A DNA stretch of 64,000 nt, from assembly GCA_030824275.1 (NCBI GenBank), contig JAVBXY010000009.1:1-64000 (forward strand), read 5' to 3'. The notes beneath the pieces are model-generated. The model did not search any database. It had not been told where the DNA came from and was given only the letters and a program-made list of their open reading frames with translations. Within the stretch, counting starts at the first letter, position 1. Each line of letters opens with the position of its first letter. The DNA is from Rhodocyclaceae bacterium (lineage in GTDB: Bacteria > Pseudomonadota > Gammaproteobacteria > Burkholderiales > Rhodocyclaceae). A program made the position numbers and the translations under genes. Below are positions 27,952 to 38,960 of this stretch, piece by piece.

Positions 27952-28526
27952 TGCGGCGCCTGCTACTGGCCCTGTTGATTGCTCTGCTCGCCGCCTGCGG
28001 CCAGTCGCAAAAGTTCAATGCCACCGAACTGACGGGCATCGACTGGGGCAAAGACTTCGCCCTCACCGATCACCATGGCAAGCTGCGCCGGTTGGCCGAC
28101 TTTAAGGGCAAGGCGGTGGTGATGTTCTTCGGCTACACCCAGTGCCCTGACGTCTGCCCGACCAACATGGGCAACATGCGCGAAGTGATGGTCAAGCTGG
28201 GGCCGTATGCCGAGCGGGTACAGATGCTGTTCATGACCATCGACCCGGAACGCGATACGCCCCAATTGCTGGCCCAGTACGTACCAACCTTCCATCCATC
28301 CTTCCTTGGGCTTTACGCAGATCCCGTCACCACACTGGCGACGGCTAAGGAGTTCAAGGTTTTCTACCAGAAGCAGCCTGGATCAACACCCGGCACTTAT
28401 ACGGTGGACCACACGGCCGGCAGCTACGTCTTCGACCCGCAGGGGCGCTTGCGGCTTTACCTGAAGCATGGGGAAACGCCGGACCACATTGTCGAGGACC
28501 TGCGAAAGCTTCTCGCCGGGAAATAA
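27951..28526 (+). CDS. SCO1/SenC family copper lipoprotein
   Basis: 191 residues with a lipobox (LLIALLAAC|GQS) and SCO domain: FFGYTQCPDVCPTNMG, TIDPERDTPQL and DHTAGSYVFDP. It is the third SCO in the cluster and is predicted to be lipid-anchored. ATG 27951 overlaps the cyoE stop as TGATG; a GTG one codon earlier is possible. A strong bidirectional terminator follows. Confidence 0.92.
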   Translation: MRRLLLALLIALLAACGQSQKFNATELTGIDWGKDFALTDHHGKLRRLADFKGKAVVMFFGYTQCPDVCPTNMGNMREVMVKLGPYAERVQMLFMTIDPERDTPQLLAQYVPTFHPSFLGLYADPVTTLATAKEFKVFYQKQPGSTPGTYTVDHTAGSYVFDPQGRLRLYLKHGETPDHIVEDLRKLLAGK

Positions 28527-28552
28527 AAAAGGCAGCCTTGGCTGCCTTTTTT
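28525..28552. terminator. bidirectional terminator between sco and rpoH
   Basis: AAAAAA-GGCAGCCTTGGCTGCC-TTTTTT: a self-complementary stem flanked by A6 and T6, serving both the SCO operon and the convergent rpoH. Confidence 0.92.
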
Positions 28553-28569
28553 ATTTGGTGCGGAAGAAC

Positions 28570-29442
28570 TCAGTGCATCGCCGCCAGCGAGCCCTTCATC
28601 TTCTGTAGTGCCTTGACCTCAATCTGGCGAATGCGTTCCGCCGACACGCCGTACTCTGCCGCCAGTTCATGCAGTGTCGCCGCCTCTTCACCGTCGGCCA
28701 CCAGCCAGCGACGCTGAACGATAGTGCGGCTGCGCTCGTCCAGCATGGCCAATGCGCCACGCAGACCCTCATCCTGCAAGCGGTCGTATTCCTTGCGTTC
28801 CAGCATGGCCGAAGGCTCGGCGCTGCTGTCCGTTGCCAGATAGGCAATCGGAGCGAAGCGTTCCTCTTCGTCGTCCGAGGTCGGCTCCAGAGCCACGTCG
28901 CCGCCGGTCATGCGGGTTTCCATCTCGACGACTTCCTCAGGCTTGACGCCGAGCGTCTTCGCCATGGCCTTCACTTCCTCAGGGCCGAGCGTAGTGAGAC
29001 CTTGCTTCATGCTGCGCAGGTTGAAGAACAGCTTGCGCTGTGCCTTGGTCGTGGCGATCTTCACCAGGCGCCAGTTTTTCAGCACGTATTCGTGGATCTC
29101 CGCCTTGATCCAGTGCATGGCGAAAGACACCAGCCGCACACCGCGATCCGGGTCGAAACGCTTTACTGCCTTCATCAGGCCGATGTTACCTTCCTGGATC
29201 AGGTCGGCATGCGGCAAGCCATAGCCCAAGTAACCGCGCGCAATGGCGATCACCAGACGCAGATGGGACATCACCAACTGCCGGGCCGCGTCCAAGTCTT
29301 CCTCGTCGCGGAAACGACGGGCCAAGGCCATTTCTTCGGCTTCGGAAAGCATGGGCACACGATTCGCCGCCGAGATATAGGCTTCAATGCTGCCGCTCGC
29401 CGACGGAACCGGGAACTGACTAAGAGACAGGGTTTGACTCAT
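28570..29442 (-). CDS. rpoH: heat-shock sigma factor RpoH (sigma-32)
   Basis: 290 residues from MSQTLSLSQFPVP. Region 2 includes DLIQEGNIGLMKAVKRFDP and VSFAMHWIKAEIHEYVL; the RpoH box region reads NWRLVKIATTKAQRKLFFNLR. Region 4 ends with SAERIRQIEVKALQKMKG. It directs RNA polymerase to heat-shock promoters. ATG 29442 has AAGGAGG upstream, which decides the start against the longer track ORF. A CIRCE element lies 29 bases before this ATG. Confidence 0.97.
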   Translation of the reverse strand: MSQTLSLSQFPVPSASGSIEAYISAANRVPMLSEAEEMALARRFRDEEDLDAARQLVMSHLRLVIAIARGYLGYGLPHADLIQEGNIGLMKAVKRFDPDRGVRLVSFAMHWIKAEIHEYVLKNWRLVKIATTKAQRKLFFNLRSMKQGLTTLGPEEVKAMAKTLGVKPEEVVEMETRMTGGDVALEPTSDDEEERFAPIAYLATDSSAEPSAMLERKEYDRLQDEGLRGALAMLDERSRTIVQRRWLVADGEEAATLHELAAEYGVSAERIRQIEVKALQKMKGSLAAMH

Positions 29443-29470
29443 GGTGGTTGTGACCTCCTTTAATCGAATA

Positions 29471-29497
29471 TTAGCACTCAGCAACATAGAGTGCTAA
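29471..29497. promoter_or_regulatory. CIRCE element (HrcA operator) before rpoH
   Basis: TTAGCACTC-N9-GAGTGCTAA is a perfect match to the CIRCE consensus, the DNA target of the HrcA repressor. It lies between ftsX and the rpoH start, so HrcA should repress rpoH transcription until heat stress. Confidence 0.93.
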
Positions 29498-29533
29498 TGA
29501 CCGGGGAAGTTCCCGACAAATTTAATCGGGAAT

Positions 29534-30433
29534 TCAGGCTTGCCGTAGATGCTGGCGCAGCGACAGCAGGCCGCCGAGCCAGCCCAGGCCCGCCGCAGCG
29601 GCCAGCAGGAGCAGCGAGTCCGGTAGCCCTAGCGGTTGCAGGACGAGGTTTATTTCGTAGAGGCGGACCAGATCCCCAAGTGGTCCGCGCAGCCAAAGCG
29701 CTGCGGCACCGGCCAGCAGCCAGGCGACCAGGCCGCCGCCCAGGCCCAACAGGGCGCCGTAGTAGAGGAAGGGGCGCTGGATGTAACCGTCGGTGGCACC
29801 AAGCAGGCGGCTGACCTCGATCTCGGCGCGGCTGGTCAGCATCTGCATGCGGATGGTATTGAAGGTAATGGCAACGAGGCCGGTACCGAGCAGCAGGCCC
29901 AGCAGGAGCACGGCGGTACGGCCCAGCCGCAGCAAGGCATCCAGACGGCGGACCCAGGCCGAGTCAAGCTGGACATGCTCGACCTTCGGCCATTGGCGGA
30001 ATTCCGCCGCCAGCTTTTCCATGTTCTCCGGCCGGTCGTCGGTGGCGGTAATGATGAAAGCGTCGGGGAACGGGTTGGCCGGCAGGGCTTCGATGACGTC
30101 CTTCAGGCCCTGGCTAGCCTTCATGCGAGTGAGTGTTTGCTCTCGTGCAATGAACTCTGTCTTGGCAATGCCGCCGAATTTCTTGAGCCGGGCGGCGATC
30201 TCCGTGGCGGCTTTGGCATCGGCGTTCTGGGCCATGAAAATGGAGATCTGCGGGGTGCTCGATGTGGTGCCGGCGACTTGCAGGGCGTTGGCCAGCAGCA
30301 TCTGGCCGCCGGCCGGTAGCGCAAGGGCGATGCCGATGGCCAGTATCGAGAGCAGGGTATTCACCGGCGCGCCCAGCAGACGGCCTACGGCCAGGCCCGC
30401 CGCTTCGCGATGATGGGTCAGCCAGGTCTTCAT
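29534..30433 (-). CDS. ftsX: cell division ABC permease-like protein FtsX
   Basis: 299 residues with four membrane helices (one near 25, three in the C-terminal half) and a periplasmic domain (about 60-170). FtsX with FtsE activates cell-wall hydrolases at the septum. Visible family features are NTLLSILAIGIALALP and VSRLLGATDGYIQRPF. ATG 30433 overlaps ftsE by 4 bases; the track start lies 61 codons too early inside ftsE. Confidence 0.92.
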   Translation of the reverse strand: MKTWLTHHREAAGLAVGRLLGAPVNTLLSILAIGIALALPAGGQMLLANALQVAGTTSSTPQISIFMAQNADAKAATEIAARLKKFGGIAKTEFIAREQTLTRMKASQGLKDVIEALPANPFPDAFIITATDDRPENMEKLAAEFRQWPKVEHVQLDSAWVRRLDALLRLGRTAVLLLGLLLGTGLVAITFNTIRMQMLTSRAEIEVSRLLGATDGYIQRPFLYYGALLGLGGGLVAWLLAGAAALWLRGPLGDLVRLYEINLVLQPLGLPDSLLLLAAAAGLGWLGGLLSLRQHLRQA

Positions 30434-31074
30434 CGCAGCGTCCCGTGGTCCAGCTGGATGCGTCGGGCGCCAGGGAAGAGGCCGGCATCGTAGGTCGCGA
30501 TCAGCACGGTGACGCCGACCTGATGGAATTCGTGGAAGATGCGCGCCACGTCGGCGGCGGTTTCGGTATCGAGGTGGGCGGTGGGCTCGTCGGCCAGCAG
30601 CAGGCTGGGGCGGCAAACCACGGCACGGGCGATCGCCAGTCGTTGCTGTTCGCCGCCGGAGAGGGCGATGGGCAAGGCCTTTTCCCGCGTGCCGAGGCCC
30701 ACCTTGTCGAGGGCCGCGCGCACCCGCTGGGCGGCCTCCCGGGGCGGAAAGCCGGCGATGGACAAGGGCAACATCACATTGTCGAAGGCATTGCGGTCGA
30801 ACAGCAGCTTCTGGTCCTGGAAGACCATGCCGATGCGCCGGCGCAGGAAGGGCAGGGCCGAACGGCTCAGGCCGCCGACGTTCTGTCCGCCCACGAGCAC
30901 GGCACCGCCGGTGGGCTTCTCAATCGCTGCGATGAGTTTGAGCAGTGTCGATTTGCCGGCGCCGGAGTGGCCGCAGACCACGGCCAGCTCGCCTTCGGCG
31001 ACCTCGAAGCTGAGATGGGACAGGGCGTCGATGCCGGGCGGGTAGCGTTTGCTGACGCGGTCGAAGCGGATCAT
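30430..31074 (-). CDS. ftsE: cell division ATP-binding protein FtsE
   Basis: 214 residues: Walker A GHSGAGKSTLL (about 36), signature LSGGEQQRLAIARA (about 138), Walker B LLLADEPTAHLD. It is the ABC ATPase that powers FtsX. It overlaps ftsX and, at its start, the DUF4143 ATPase gene, so all three are probably translated from one message. Confidence 0.95.
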   Translation of the reverse strand: MIRFDRVSKRYPPGIDALSHLSFEVAEGELAVVCGHSGAGKSTLLKLIAAIEKPTGGAVLVGGQNVGGLSRSALPFLRRRIGMVFQDQKLLFDRNAFDNVMLPLSIAGFPPREAAQRVRAALDKVGLGTREKALPIALSGGEQQRLAIARAVVCRPSLLLADEPTAHLDTETAADVARIFHEFHQVGVTVLIATYDAGLFPGARRIQLDHGTLR

Positions 31075-32255
31075 TGGGCAAGTCTATCCCGGTTCATCAA
31101 CTCGGCCATCAATGCTGGCAGTGATACGACGTCGGTGTCGCGGTCCAGTGGATAGCTTTCGTTGCCCGGATACACAACCCGGCGCCGTGTCGCGCCAGTG
31201 TCCGTGCAGCCAAGGTGGAAGCCTTTGCTCAAGGTGGGGGCTAGGGATCGTTTGATTTCAATGGCCCAGAGCTCGGTGGATGAGAACTCCAGGACCAGGT
31301 CAATTTCTGCACCAGCGCTGGTGCGATAGAAGCTGGCTTGAGCCCCGCTGGGAAGCAGGGCCAGCAGATTTTCCACCACCATTCCCTCCCAGGAACCGCC
31401 CTGTACTGGGTGACCGAGTAGCTCATCGCGACTGGTAATGCCCAACAGCGCGTGGGCGAGACCGCTATCCCGCACGAAGACCTTGGGCGATTTGACCAGG
31501 CGCTTGCCGATGTTTCCCGTCCATGGCGGTAGGCGACGAACCAGCAATAGATCCACCATCAAGTCGAGATAGCGAGCGACAGTCTGTCCCGAGACGCCGA
31601 GGCTGGCCGCAAGGCGTGCGGCATTGAGCATGGCCCCCTGTTCGTGAGCCAGCATGGTCCAAAAGCGACGCAGAGTCTCGGCAGGAATGCGCGGCCCGAG
31701 TTGTGGAATATCTCGTTCAAGATAGCTGCGAATGAAGGCTTGCCGCCATTCGAAGCTGGTGTGCTCATCTGCGGCAAGCTGACTGGAGGGAAAGCCGCCT
31801 CTTAGCCACAGTGTTTCAATATCCCCGGGGGGCAATTCATTGGCCAGAAATGGAGTGAGTTCAAGGTGTGCAATGCGGCCAGCAAGGGACTCGCCGCTTT
31901 GTTGCAAAAGATCAAGAGACGCCGAACCCAACAGCAGAAACTGATTGCCCGATTCCCCTGTGCGACGACGGCGGTCAATGATGCCGCGCAGGATAGGGAA
32001 CAGCCCTGGCAGTCGCTGGACTTCATCGAGTATGACCAGGCGCCCATCCTGCGCCGACAGGTAGTGCTCCGGGTCGGTTAAACGCGCGAGGTCGGCGGGA
32101 CGTTCGAGATCGAGGTAGACCGCTTTGTCGCCGAGCGCGTCTCTATGCTCCAGCGCCAGTGTGGTCTTGCCGCATTGGCGAGGGCCCAGCAGTATCACTG
32201 CGGGGAAGCGAGGGAGCAGCCAGGTCAGTCGTTGCTTAGCTATACGGCTTTTCAT
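31071..32255 (-). CDS. AAA ATPase with C-terminal DUF4143
   Basis: 394 residues: Walker A LLGPRQCGKTTLA (about 23), Walker B RLVILDEVQRLP (about 72), sensor FLLLGSAS, then the DUF4143 nuclease-like C-terminal domain with RTSAGAEIDLVLE and WAIEIKRS. This D..ExK layout is that of a PD-(D/E)XK-like fold. Such genes are widespread, often mobile, and of unsettled function. It overlaps ftsE by 4 bases and follows ftsY by 63 bases, separating genes that are normally adjacent. Confidence 0.88.
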   Translation of the reverse strand: MKSRIAKQRLTWLLPRFPAVILLGPRQCGKTTLALEHRDALGDKAVYLDLERPADLARLTDPEHYLSAQDGRLVILDEVQRLPGLFPILRGIIDRRRRTGESGNQFLLLGSASLDLLQQSGESLAGRIAHLELTPFLANELPPGDIETLWLRGGFPSSQLAADEHTSFEWRQAFIRSYLERDIPQLGPRIPAETLRRFWTMLAHEQGAMLNAARLAASLGVSGQTVARYLDLMVDLLLVRRLPPWTGNIGKRLVKSPKVFVRDSGLAHALLGITSRDELLGHPVQGGSWEGMVVENLLALLPSGAQASFYRTSAGAEIDLVLEFSSTELWAIEIKRSLAPTLSKGFHLGCTDTGATRRRVVYPGNESYPLDRDTDVVSLPALMAELMNRDRLAQ

Positions 32256-32318
32256 CCTTGCAATTATTCCATTGAATGGAAAATTTGCAAGGTTGGATTG
32301 TGCGTTGCTTGTGCGCTA

Positions 32319-33281
<963 letters not shown>

Positions 33282-33326
33282 GGGCGATGTGGTCGGAGGC
33301 AGGAGCCGCGCTAAGATGCGCGACCC

Positions 33327-34721
33327 ATGAATTTTACCAGTCCCGTCATGAAACCGCCGATCCACGCCACCTTGCTGTTTGCCTTTGCGTTTGTCGCCGT
33401 GTCGCCAGCGCCGACTTTTGCCAATCCCTTTGAGAAGACCCTGGCCAATGGCCTGCGCGTCATCGTCAAGGAGGACCGGCGTGCGCCCAGCGCGGTGCAC
33501 ATGGTCTGGTACCGGGCTGGGGCCATGGACGAGAAGGATGGCACCTCGGGCGTCGCCCACGCCCTTGAGCACCTGATGTTCAAGGGCACGAAACATCTGG
33601 CCTCGGGCGAATTCAACAAGCGTGTGGCCGAGGCGGGCGGTCGCGACAATGCCTTCACCAGCCTCGATTACACGGCCTATTTCCAGATCGTGCCGAAGGC
33701 CGCGTTGCCGGAAATGATGAAGCTGGAAGCCGACCGCATGGCCAACCTCACGCTGACGGCCAAGGAGTTCGCTTCCGAGATCAAGGTGGTGATGGAAGAG
33801 CGCCGCCTGCGCACCGACGACAACCCGCAGGCGCAGGTCTATGAAGCCCTGCGCTCGGCTACGTTCCAGGCCCACCCCTATCGCCGGCCGATCATCGGCT
33901 GGATGGATGATCTCGAACACATGACCTGGCAGGACGCCCGTGATTGGTACCAGACCTGGTATGCGCCGAACAATGCCTATGTGGTCGTCGTCGGCGACGT
34001 CGATCACCGCGAGGTCTTCGCCCTGGCCGAGAAGACCTACGGCCGCAACAAGGCCCGTGCGCTGCCCACCCGCAAGCCGCAGAACGAGCCGGAGCAAAAA
34101 GGCATTCGCCGGGTGAGCGTAAAGGCACCGGCAAAATTGCCGTATCTCGCCATGGCCTGGAAGGTGCCGAAGCTCAAGGACGCGGAAAAGGACCGTGAGC
34201 CTTATGCCCTCGATGTACTCGCCGCGATCCTCGATGGCCACGATGCCTCGCGCTTCTCGAAGAATCTCGTGCGCGGCTCGAAGATCGCCCAGTCAGCGGG
34301 AGCCGGTTACGACGGTAGCCTGCGCGGCGAGGCCACCTTTACGCTCGACGGCCAGCCCGCCGAAGGCAAGACCATCGCCGAACTGGAAGCCGCGTTGCGC
34401 GCTGAACTCAAGCGTGTGCAGGACGAGGGCATTTCCGCCGAGGAGCTGGCGCGGGTGAAAGTTCAACTGGTCGCATCGCAGGTGTACAAGCGCGATTCGC
34501 TGATGGCCCAGGCCATGGAAATCGGTGGCGTCGAAGCCACTGGCATGCATTGGCGCCACATCGATCTGATGCTGGAGAAAGTGAAAAGCATCACCGCCGA
34601 GGACGTCCAGGCCGTGGCGAAAAAGTATTTCTCCGACGACACCTTGACCGTCGCCGTGCTCGACCCGCAACCCATCGACCTGAGCAAACCGAAGAAGCCC
34701 GCCGGGGCTGTGAGGCACTGA
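33327..34721 (+). CDS. M16 family zinc metallopeptidase (catalytic subunit)
   Basis: 464 residues with a signal peptide and two M16 domains. The catalytic inverted zinc motif HALEH is near residue 78, with the distal Glu in [15 protein letters not shown] repeat copy encodes VSPAPTF exactly at the end of the signal peptide, before ANPFEKT. ATG 33348 ([11 protein letters not shown]) gives a more standard signal peptide and is a real alternative start. It is coupled to the following M16 partner by TGATG. Confidence 0.92.
   Translation: MNFTSPVMKPPIHATLLFAFAFVAVSPAPTFANPFEKTLANGLRVIVKEDRRAPSAVHMVWYRAGAMDEKDGTSGVAHALEHLMFKGTKHLASGEFNKRVAEAGGRDNAFTSLDYTAYFQIVPKAALPEMMKLEADRMANLTLTAKEFASEIKVVMEERRLRTDDNPQAQVYEALRSATFQAHPYRRPIIGWMDDLEHMTWQDARDWYQTWYAPNNAYVVVVGDVDHREVFALAEKTYGRNKARALPTRKPQNEPEQKGIRRVSVKAPAKLPYLAMAWKVPKLKDAEKDREPYALDVLAAILDGHDASRFSKNLVRGSKIAQSAGAGYDGSLRGEATFTLDGQPAEGKTIAELEAALRAELKRVQDEGISAEELARVKVQLVASQVYKRDSLMAQAMEIGGVEATGMHWRHIDLMLEKVKSITAEDVQAVAKKYFSDDTLTVAVLDPQPIDLSKPKKPAGAVRH
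33396..33419 (+). repeat. 24-bp dispersed repeat, copy 6
   Basis: Perfect core and box, sense, encoding VSPAPTF at the signal-peptide end of the M16 peptidase. Confidence 0.92.
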
Positions 34722-36004
34722 TGCGAAAACTGATTCCGCTATTCCTGCTGGTCCCCGCCCTGGCCTGGGCCGGCGTCAAGATCGAACACTGGACCGCGCC
34801 CTCCGGCGCCCGTGTGTATTTCGTCGAAACCCGCGTCCTGCCCATTCTCGACGTGCAGATCGATTTCGCCGCCGGCGGCATCGCCGTGCCGGCGACCAAG
34901 GCAGGCCTCGCCGGCCTGACGCGTGGCCTGCTCGATGCGGGCGCTGGTGATCTCGACGAAGAGAAAATTGCCGGCAAGCTCGTCGACATCGGTGCCCGTC
35001 TTGGCGGTGGTGCCGACAGCGATCGCGCCAGCATCAGCCTGCGTACCCTGGTGTCGAAGCCGGAGCGCGATGCGGCGCTGGATCTGGTACGCGCCGTGCT
35101 GTCAGCGCCGACTTTTCCGCAGGCCGTGCTGGAGCGGGAAAAGGCCCGCAGCATCGCCAGCATCCGCGAGGCGGAAACCCGGCCCGACGCCATTGCCGCC
35201 AAGCGTTTCGCCGCTGCCATCTATCCGGGTCATCCCTATGGCGTGATGCCGACGGTGGAAAGCGTCTCCGCCATCACCCGCGACGATCTGGTGGCCTTCC
35301 ATCGCGCCCGCTATGGCGCGAAGACGGCGGTGGTGTCGATCATTGGCGACGTCTCGCGGGCCGAAGCTGAAGCCATCGCCCAGCGCCTGACCGAAGCATT
35401 GCCCGTGGGCGATGCGGCAGTCGTGCCGCCCGTTGTGCAAAAGCCAAAGAGGGAGACGATCAAGCTCGCCCATCCCGCCGCGCAGAGCCATGTGCATATC
35501 GGCCTGCCGGCGATCCGCCGTAGCGATCCCGACTACTTCCCGCTGCTGGTCGGCAACTACAGCCTGGGCGGCGGCGGCTTCGTCTCGCGCCTGATGCAGG
35601 AGGTACGCGAAAAGCGCGGCTATGCCTACAGCGTCTATTCCTACTTCGCCCCGCGCAAGCTCGAAGGCCCCTTCGAGATCGGCCTGCAAACCAAGCGCGA
35701 ACAGGTCGGCGATGCCCTCAAGGTGGTTGATCAGGTGCTGACCGAGTTCATCGCCAAGGGGCCGACGGCGAAAGAACTCGCCGCTGCCAAGAAGAACATG
35801 ATCGACGGTCAGGCCCTGCGCATGGACAGCAATGCCAAGCTGCTGGGCTATCTTTCCGCCATTGGTTTCTACGACTTGCCGCTGACCTATCTCGACGACT
35901 TCCCGGCGAAGATCAGGGCAGTGACGGTGGAGCAAGTGCGGGCTGCCTTCGCCCGCCACGTCAAGTCGGAAAACCTTATCACCGTGGTGGTCGCGGCGGA
36001 TTGA
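34721..36004 (+). CDS. M16 family non-catalytic partner
   Basis: 427 residues with a signal peptide (LIPLFLLVPALAWA). The place of HxxEH reads AGLAGLTRGLL, so zinc ligands are missing, as in the inactive subunits of paired M16 proteases. The C-terminal half keeps YSLGGGGFVSRLMQEVREKRGYAYS. The track start is 57 codons too early; ATG 34721 overlaps the upstream stop. A repeat copy gives LSAPTFP near residue 128. Confidence 0.9.
   Translation: MRKLIPLFLLVPALAWAGVKIEHWTAPSGARVYFVETRVLPILDVQIDFAAGGIAVPATKAGLAGLTRGLLDAGAGDLDEEKIAGKLVDIGARLGGGADSDRASISLRTLVSKPERDAALDLVRAVLSAPTFPQAVLEREKARSIASIREAETRPDAIAAKRFAAAIYPGHPYGVMPTVESVSAITRDDLVAFHRARYGAKTAVVSIIGDVSRAEAEAIAQRLTEALPVGDAAVVPPVVQKPKRETIKLAHPAAQSHVHIGLPAIRRSDPDYFPLLVGNYSLGGGGFVSRLMQEVREKRGYAYSVYSYFAPRKLEGPFEIGLQTKREQVGDALKVVDQVLTEFIAKGPTAKELAAAKKNMIDGQALRMDSNAKLLGYLSAIGFYDLPLTYLDDFPAKIRAVTVEQVRAAFARHVKSENLITVVVAAD
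35093..35116 (+). repeat. 24-bp dispersed repeat, copy 7
   Basis: The core has one mismatch (TCAG for CCAG); the box is perfect. Sense in the non-catalytic M16 gene, encoding LSAPTF. Confidence 0.8.
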
Positions 36005-36066
36005 GACCGTCATCCCATTGACTCGGCCCAGCATGAACTTAGGCGCGAGCGCCGTCCAGAATTTCA

Positions 36067-36100
36067 ACTGCTATCAAAGTGATGCTATATTGATAGCAGT
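36067..36100. promoter_or_regulatory. palindromic operator before the vapBC-type module
   Basis: ACTGCTATCAA and TTGATAGCAGT form a perfect 11-bp inverted repeat with a 12-base spacer that itself contains GCTAT. It ends 21 bases before the antitoxin ATG. This fits autoregulation by the antitoxin-toxin complex. Confidence 0.75.
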
Positions 36101-36121
36101 CGTGACTTTTGGAGAGAGCAC

Positions 36122-36382
36122 ATGGCTGATCTGACCATACGCGGGCTTCCCGATGAGATCCATCGTTACCTGAAGCGACAGGCGGAGTTGAATCATCGTT
36201 CGATCAACCGCGAAACGATAGTGCTCATCGAGCGTGCCATGAAAGGCGACGCGACGGCCAGGCCGCGCCTGACCGCTGCGGAAGTGCTCGCCAAGGCCCG
36301 GCGCTTTGCTGATCTACCGGTCGCCGACGGGCGTCATCCCGACGAGTTGATTGGCTATGACGCAGATGGCCTGCCGGAATAG
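36122..36382 (+). CDS. FitA/VapB-like ribbon-helix-helix antitoxin
   Basis: 86 residues. The N-terminal ADLTIRGLPDEIHRYLKRQA with LNHRSINRETIVLIERA is an Arc-type ribbon-helix-helix DNA-binding domain. The C-terminal tail should wrap the toxin. GGAGAG precedes the ATG. It is followed 3 bases later by a PIN-domain toxin. Confidence 0.85.
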   Translation: MADLTIRGLPDEIHRYLKRQAELNHRSINRETIVLIERAMKGDATARPRLTAAEVLAKARRFADLPVADGRHPDELIGYDADGLPE

Positions 36383-36385
36383 GCG

Positions 36386-36790
36386 ATGACCGCGTTGGTA
36401 GTTGATACATCTGCGCTGATCGCGGTGCTTCGGCTGGAGAATGATGCGGCCCAATATGCCGAAGTGCTGGGCGGCGCGCTGGAGTTGCGAATCGCAGCCC
36501 CTGTCTGGCTGGAAACGGCCATGGTTGCAACCGCGCGTAGCGGCGATATGGGTTACCGCGAATTGACGCGTTTCATCGACGAACTTGGGATCGAGGTCGT
36601 GCCGGTGGATCACGCGATTGCTCAAGCGGCGCTGGCTGGCTGGCGGCAATATGGCAAGGGCCGCCACCCCGCCGGGCTCAATTTTTGCGGTTGCTTTTCC
36701 TATGCCTTGGCCAAGCTGCGCAACGAGCCCCTGCTGTTCAAGGGGGAAGATTTTTCGCGGACCGACGTGATTTCGGCCCTGTCGGACTAA
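36386..36790 (+). CDS. VapC-like PIN-domain toxin
   Basis: 134 residues. PIN-domain acidic residues are visible: VVDTSALIAVL (Asp6), WLETAMV (Glu about 42), and near the C-terminus a region read as HPAGLNFCGCFSYALAKL where Asp is usual (typically L-N-F-G-D). Here the GD pair reads GC, so the third catalytic Asp appears replaced by Cys. The toxin may therefore be weakened. The partner antitoxin lies directly upstream. Confidence 0.82.
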   Translation: MTALVVDTSALIAVLRLENDAAQYAEVLGGALELRIAAPVWLETAMVATARSGDMGYRELTRFIDELGIEVVPVDHAIAQAALAGWRQYGKGRHPAGLNFCGCFSYALAKLRNEPLLFKGEDFSRTDVISALSD

Positions 36791-36798
36791 GTGCGCCC

Positions 36799-38090
<1,292 letters not shown>

Positions 38091-38903
38091 TCAGCGCTGG
38101 CAATGCGGGCAATGAAATGTTGCCCGCTGCCCCTGCCGCAACTCCCGGATGGGCCGCCCGCAGACGCGGCATGGCTTTCCCGTGCGGCCATAGACGAAAT
38201 ACTGCTGCTGAAAATAGCCTGAGCTGCCATCCGACTGGATGAAGTCGCGCAGGCTGCTGCCGCCCGCCTCGATGGCGGCGGTCAGCGTTGCCTTGATCAC
38301 CGGCACCAGCCGTTCCAGTCGCTGCAATGAAATCTTGCCCGCCGGCGTACGTGGGTCGATGCGGGCGCGGAACAGGCTTTCCGACGCATAGATATTGCCG
38401 ACCCCGACCAGGCGATGGCCGTCCATCAGGGTCGGCTTGATCGGCGCTTTCAGGCCTTGTAATTGCGCCTTCAGCCAGGCGGCGGTGAAATCCGCTGTCA
38501 GCGGTTCCATGCCGAGCACCGCCATCAGCGGATGCTGCATCGGGTCGCCTTCGATCCAGCGCATGGCACCGAAGCGGCGCGGATCGCGCAAACGCAGGGC
38601 GGTGCGGCCAAACACAAGGTCAACGTGATCGTGCTTGTCTGGTGGCGTCAAGGCCGGCACCAGCCGCAGGCTGCCGGACATGCCCAAGTGGATCAGCAGG
38701 TGTCCGCTGCCGAAATCCAGCAACAGGTACTTGCCCCTGCGCGTGATCGATACCAGCCTGCGGCCGACGAATTGGCTACGTTCCTCATGGGGTAATGGAT
38801 AGCGCAGGGCCGGCACGCGAAAGTCGGCGCTGGCGAGACGGCGACCGACCAGATCGGGCGCGATGCCGCGCCGTGTGACCTCAACCTCCGGGAGTTCGGG
38901 CAT
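38091..38903 (-). CDS. mutM: formamidopyrimidine-DNA glycosylase
   Basis: 270 residues beginning with MPELPEVE (catalytic Pro1). It has KYLLLDFG, the helix-two-turn-helix region GVGNIYASESLFRARI, and a C-terminal zinc finger CRVCGRPI...CPHC. It removes 8-oxoguanine. A repeat copy lies in the N-terminal loop and reads SADFRVP, a different frame from the usual PAPTF. Confidence 0.96.
   Translation of the reverse strand: MPELPEVEVTRRGIAPDLVGRRLASADFRVPALRYPLPHEERSQFVGRRLVSITRRGKYLLLDFGSGHLLIHLGMSGSLRLVPALTPPDKHDHVDLVFGRTALRLRDPRRFGAMRWIEGDPMQHPLMAVLGMEPLTADFTAAWLKAQLQGLKAPIKPTLMDGHRLVGVGNIYASESLFRARIDPRTPAGKISLQRLERLVPVIKATLTAAIEAGGSSLRDFIQSDGSSGYFQQQYFVYGRTGKPCRVCGRPIRELRQGQRATFHCPHCQR
38819..38842 (-). 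repeat. 24-bp dispersed repeat, copy 8
   Basis: Core with a final mismatch (CTTTC for CTTTT), perfect box. Sense in mutM in frame 2, encoding RRLASADF. Confidence 0.85.
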
Positions 38904-38960
38904 GCTGGATATTCCGTGAAACTGCTAACATCGTGGCATTGTATGCCCGGTGCAGCGCCC

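Noticed and set aside
36685-36798. The track extends rsmD 38 codons upstream into the toxin gene.
   Set aside because: Homology begins at the GTG 36799 and the extension lacks family similarity.
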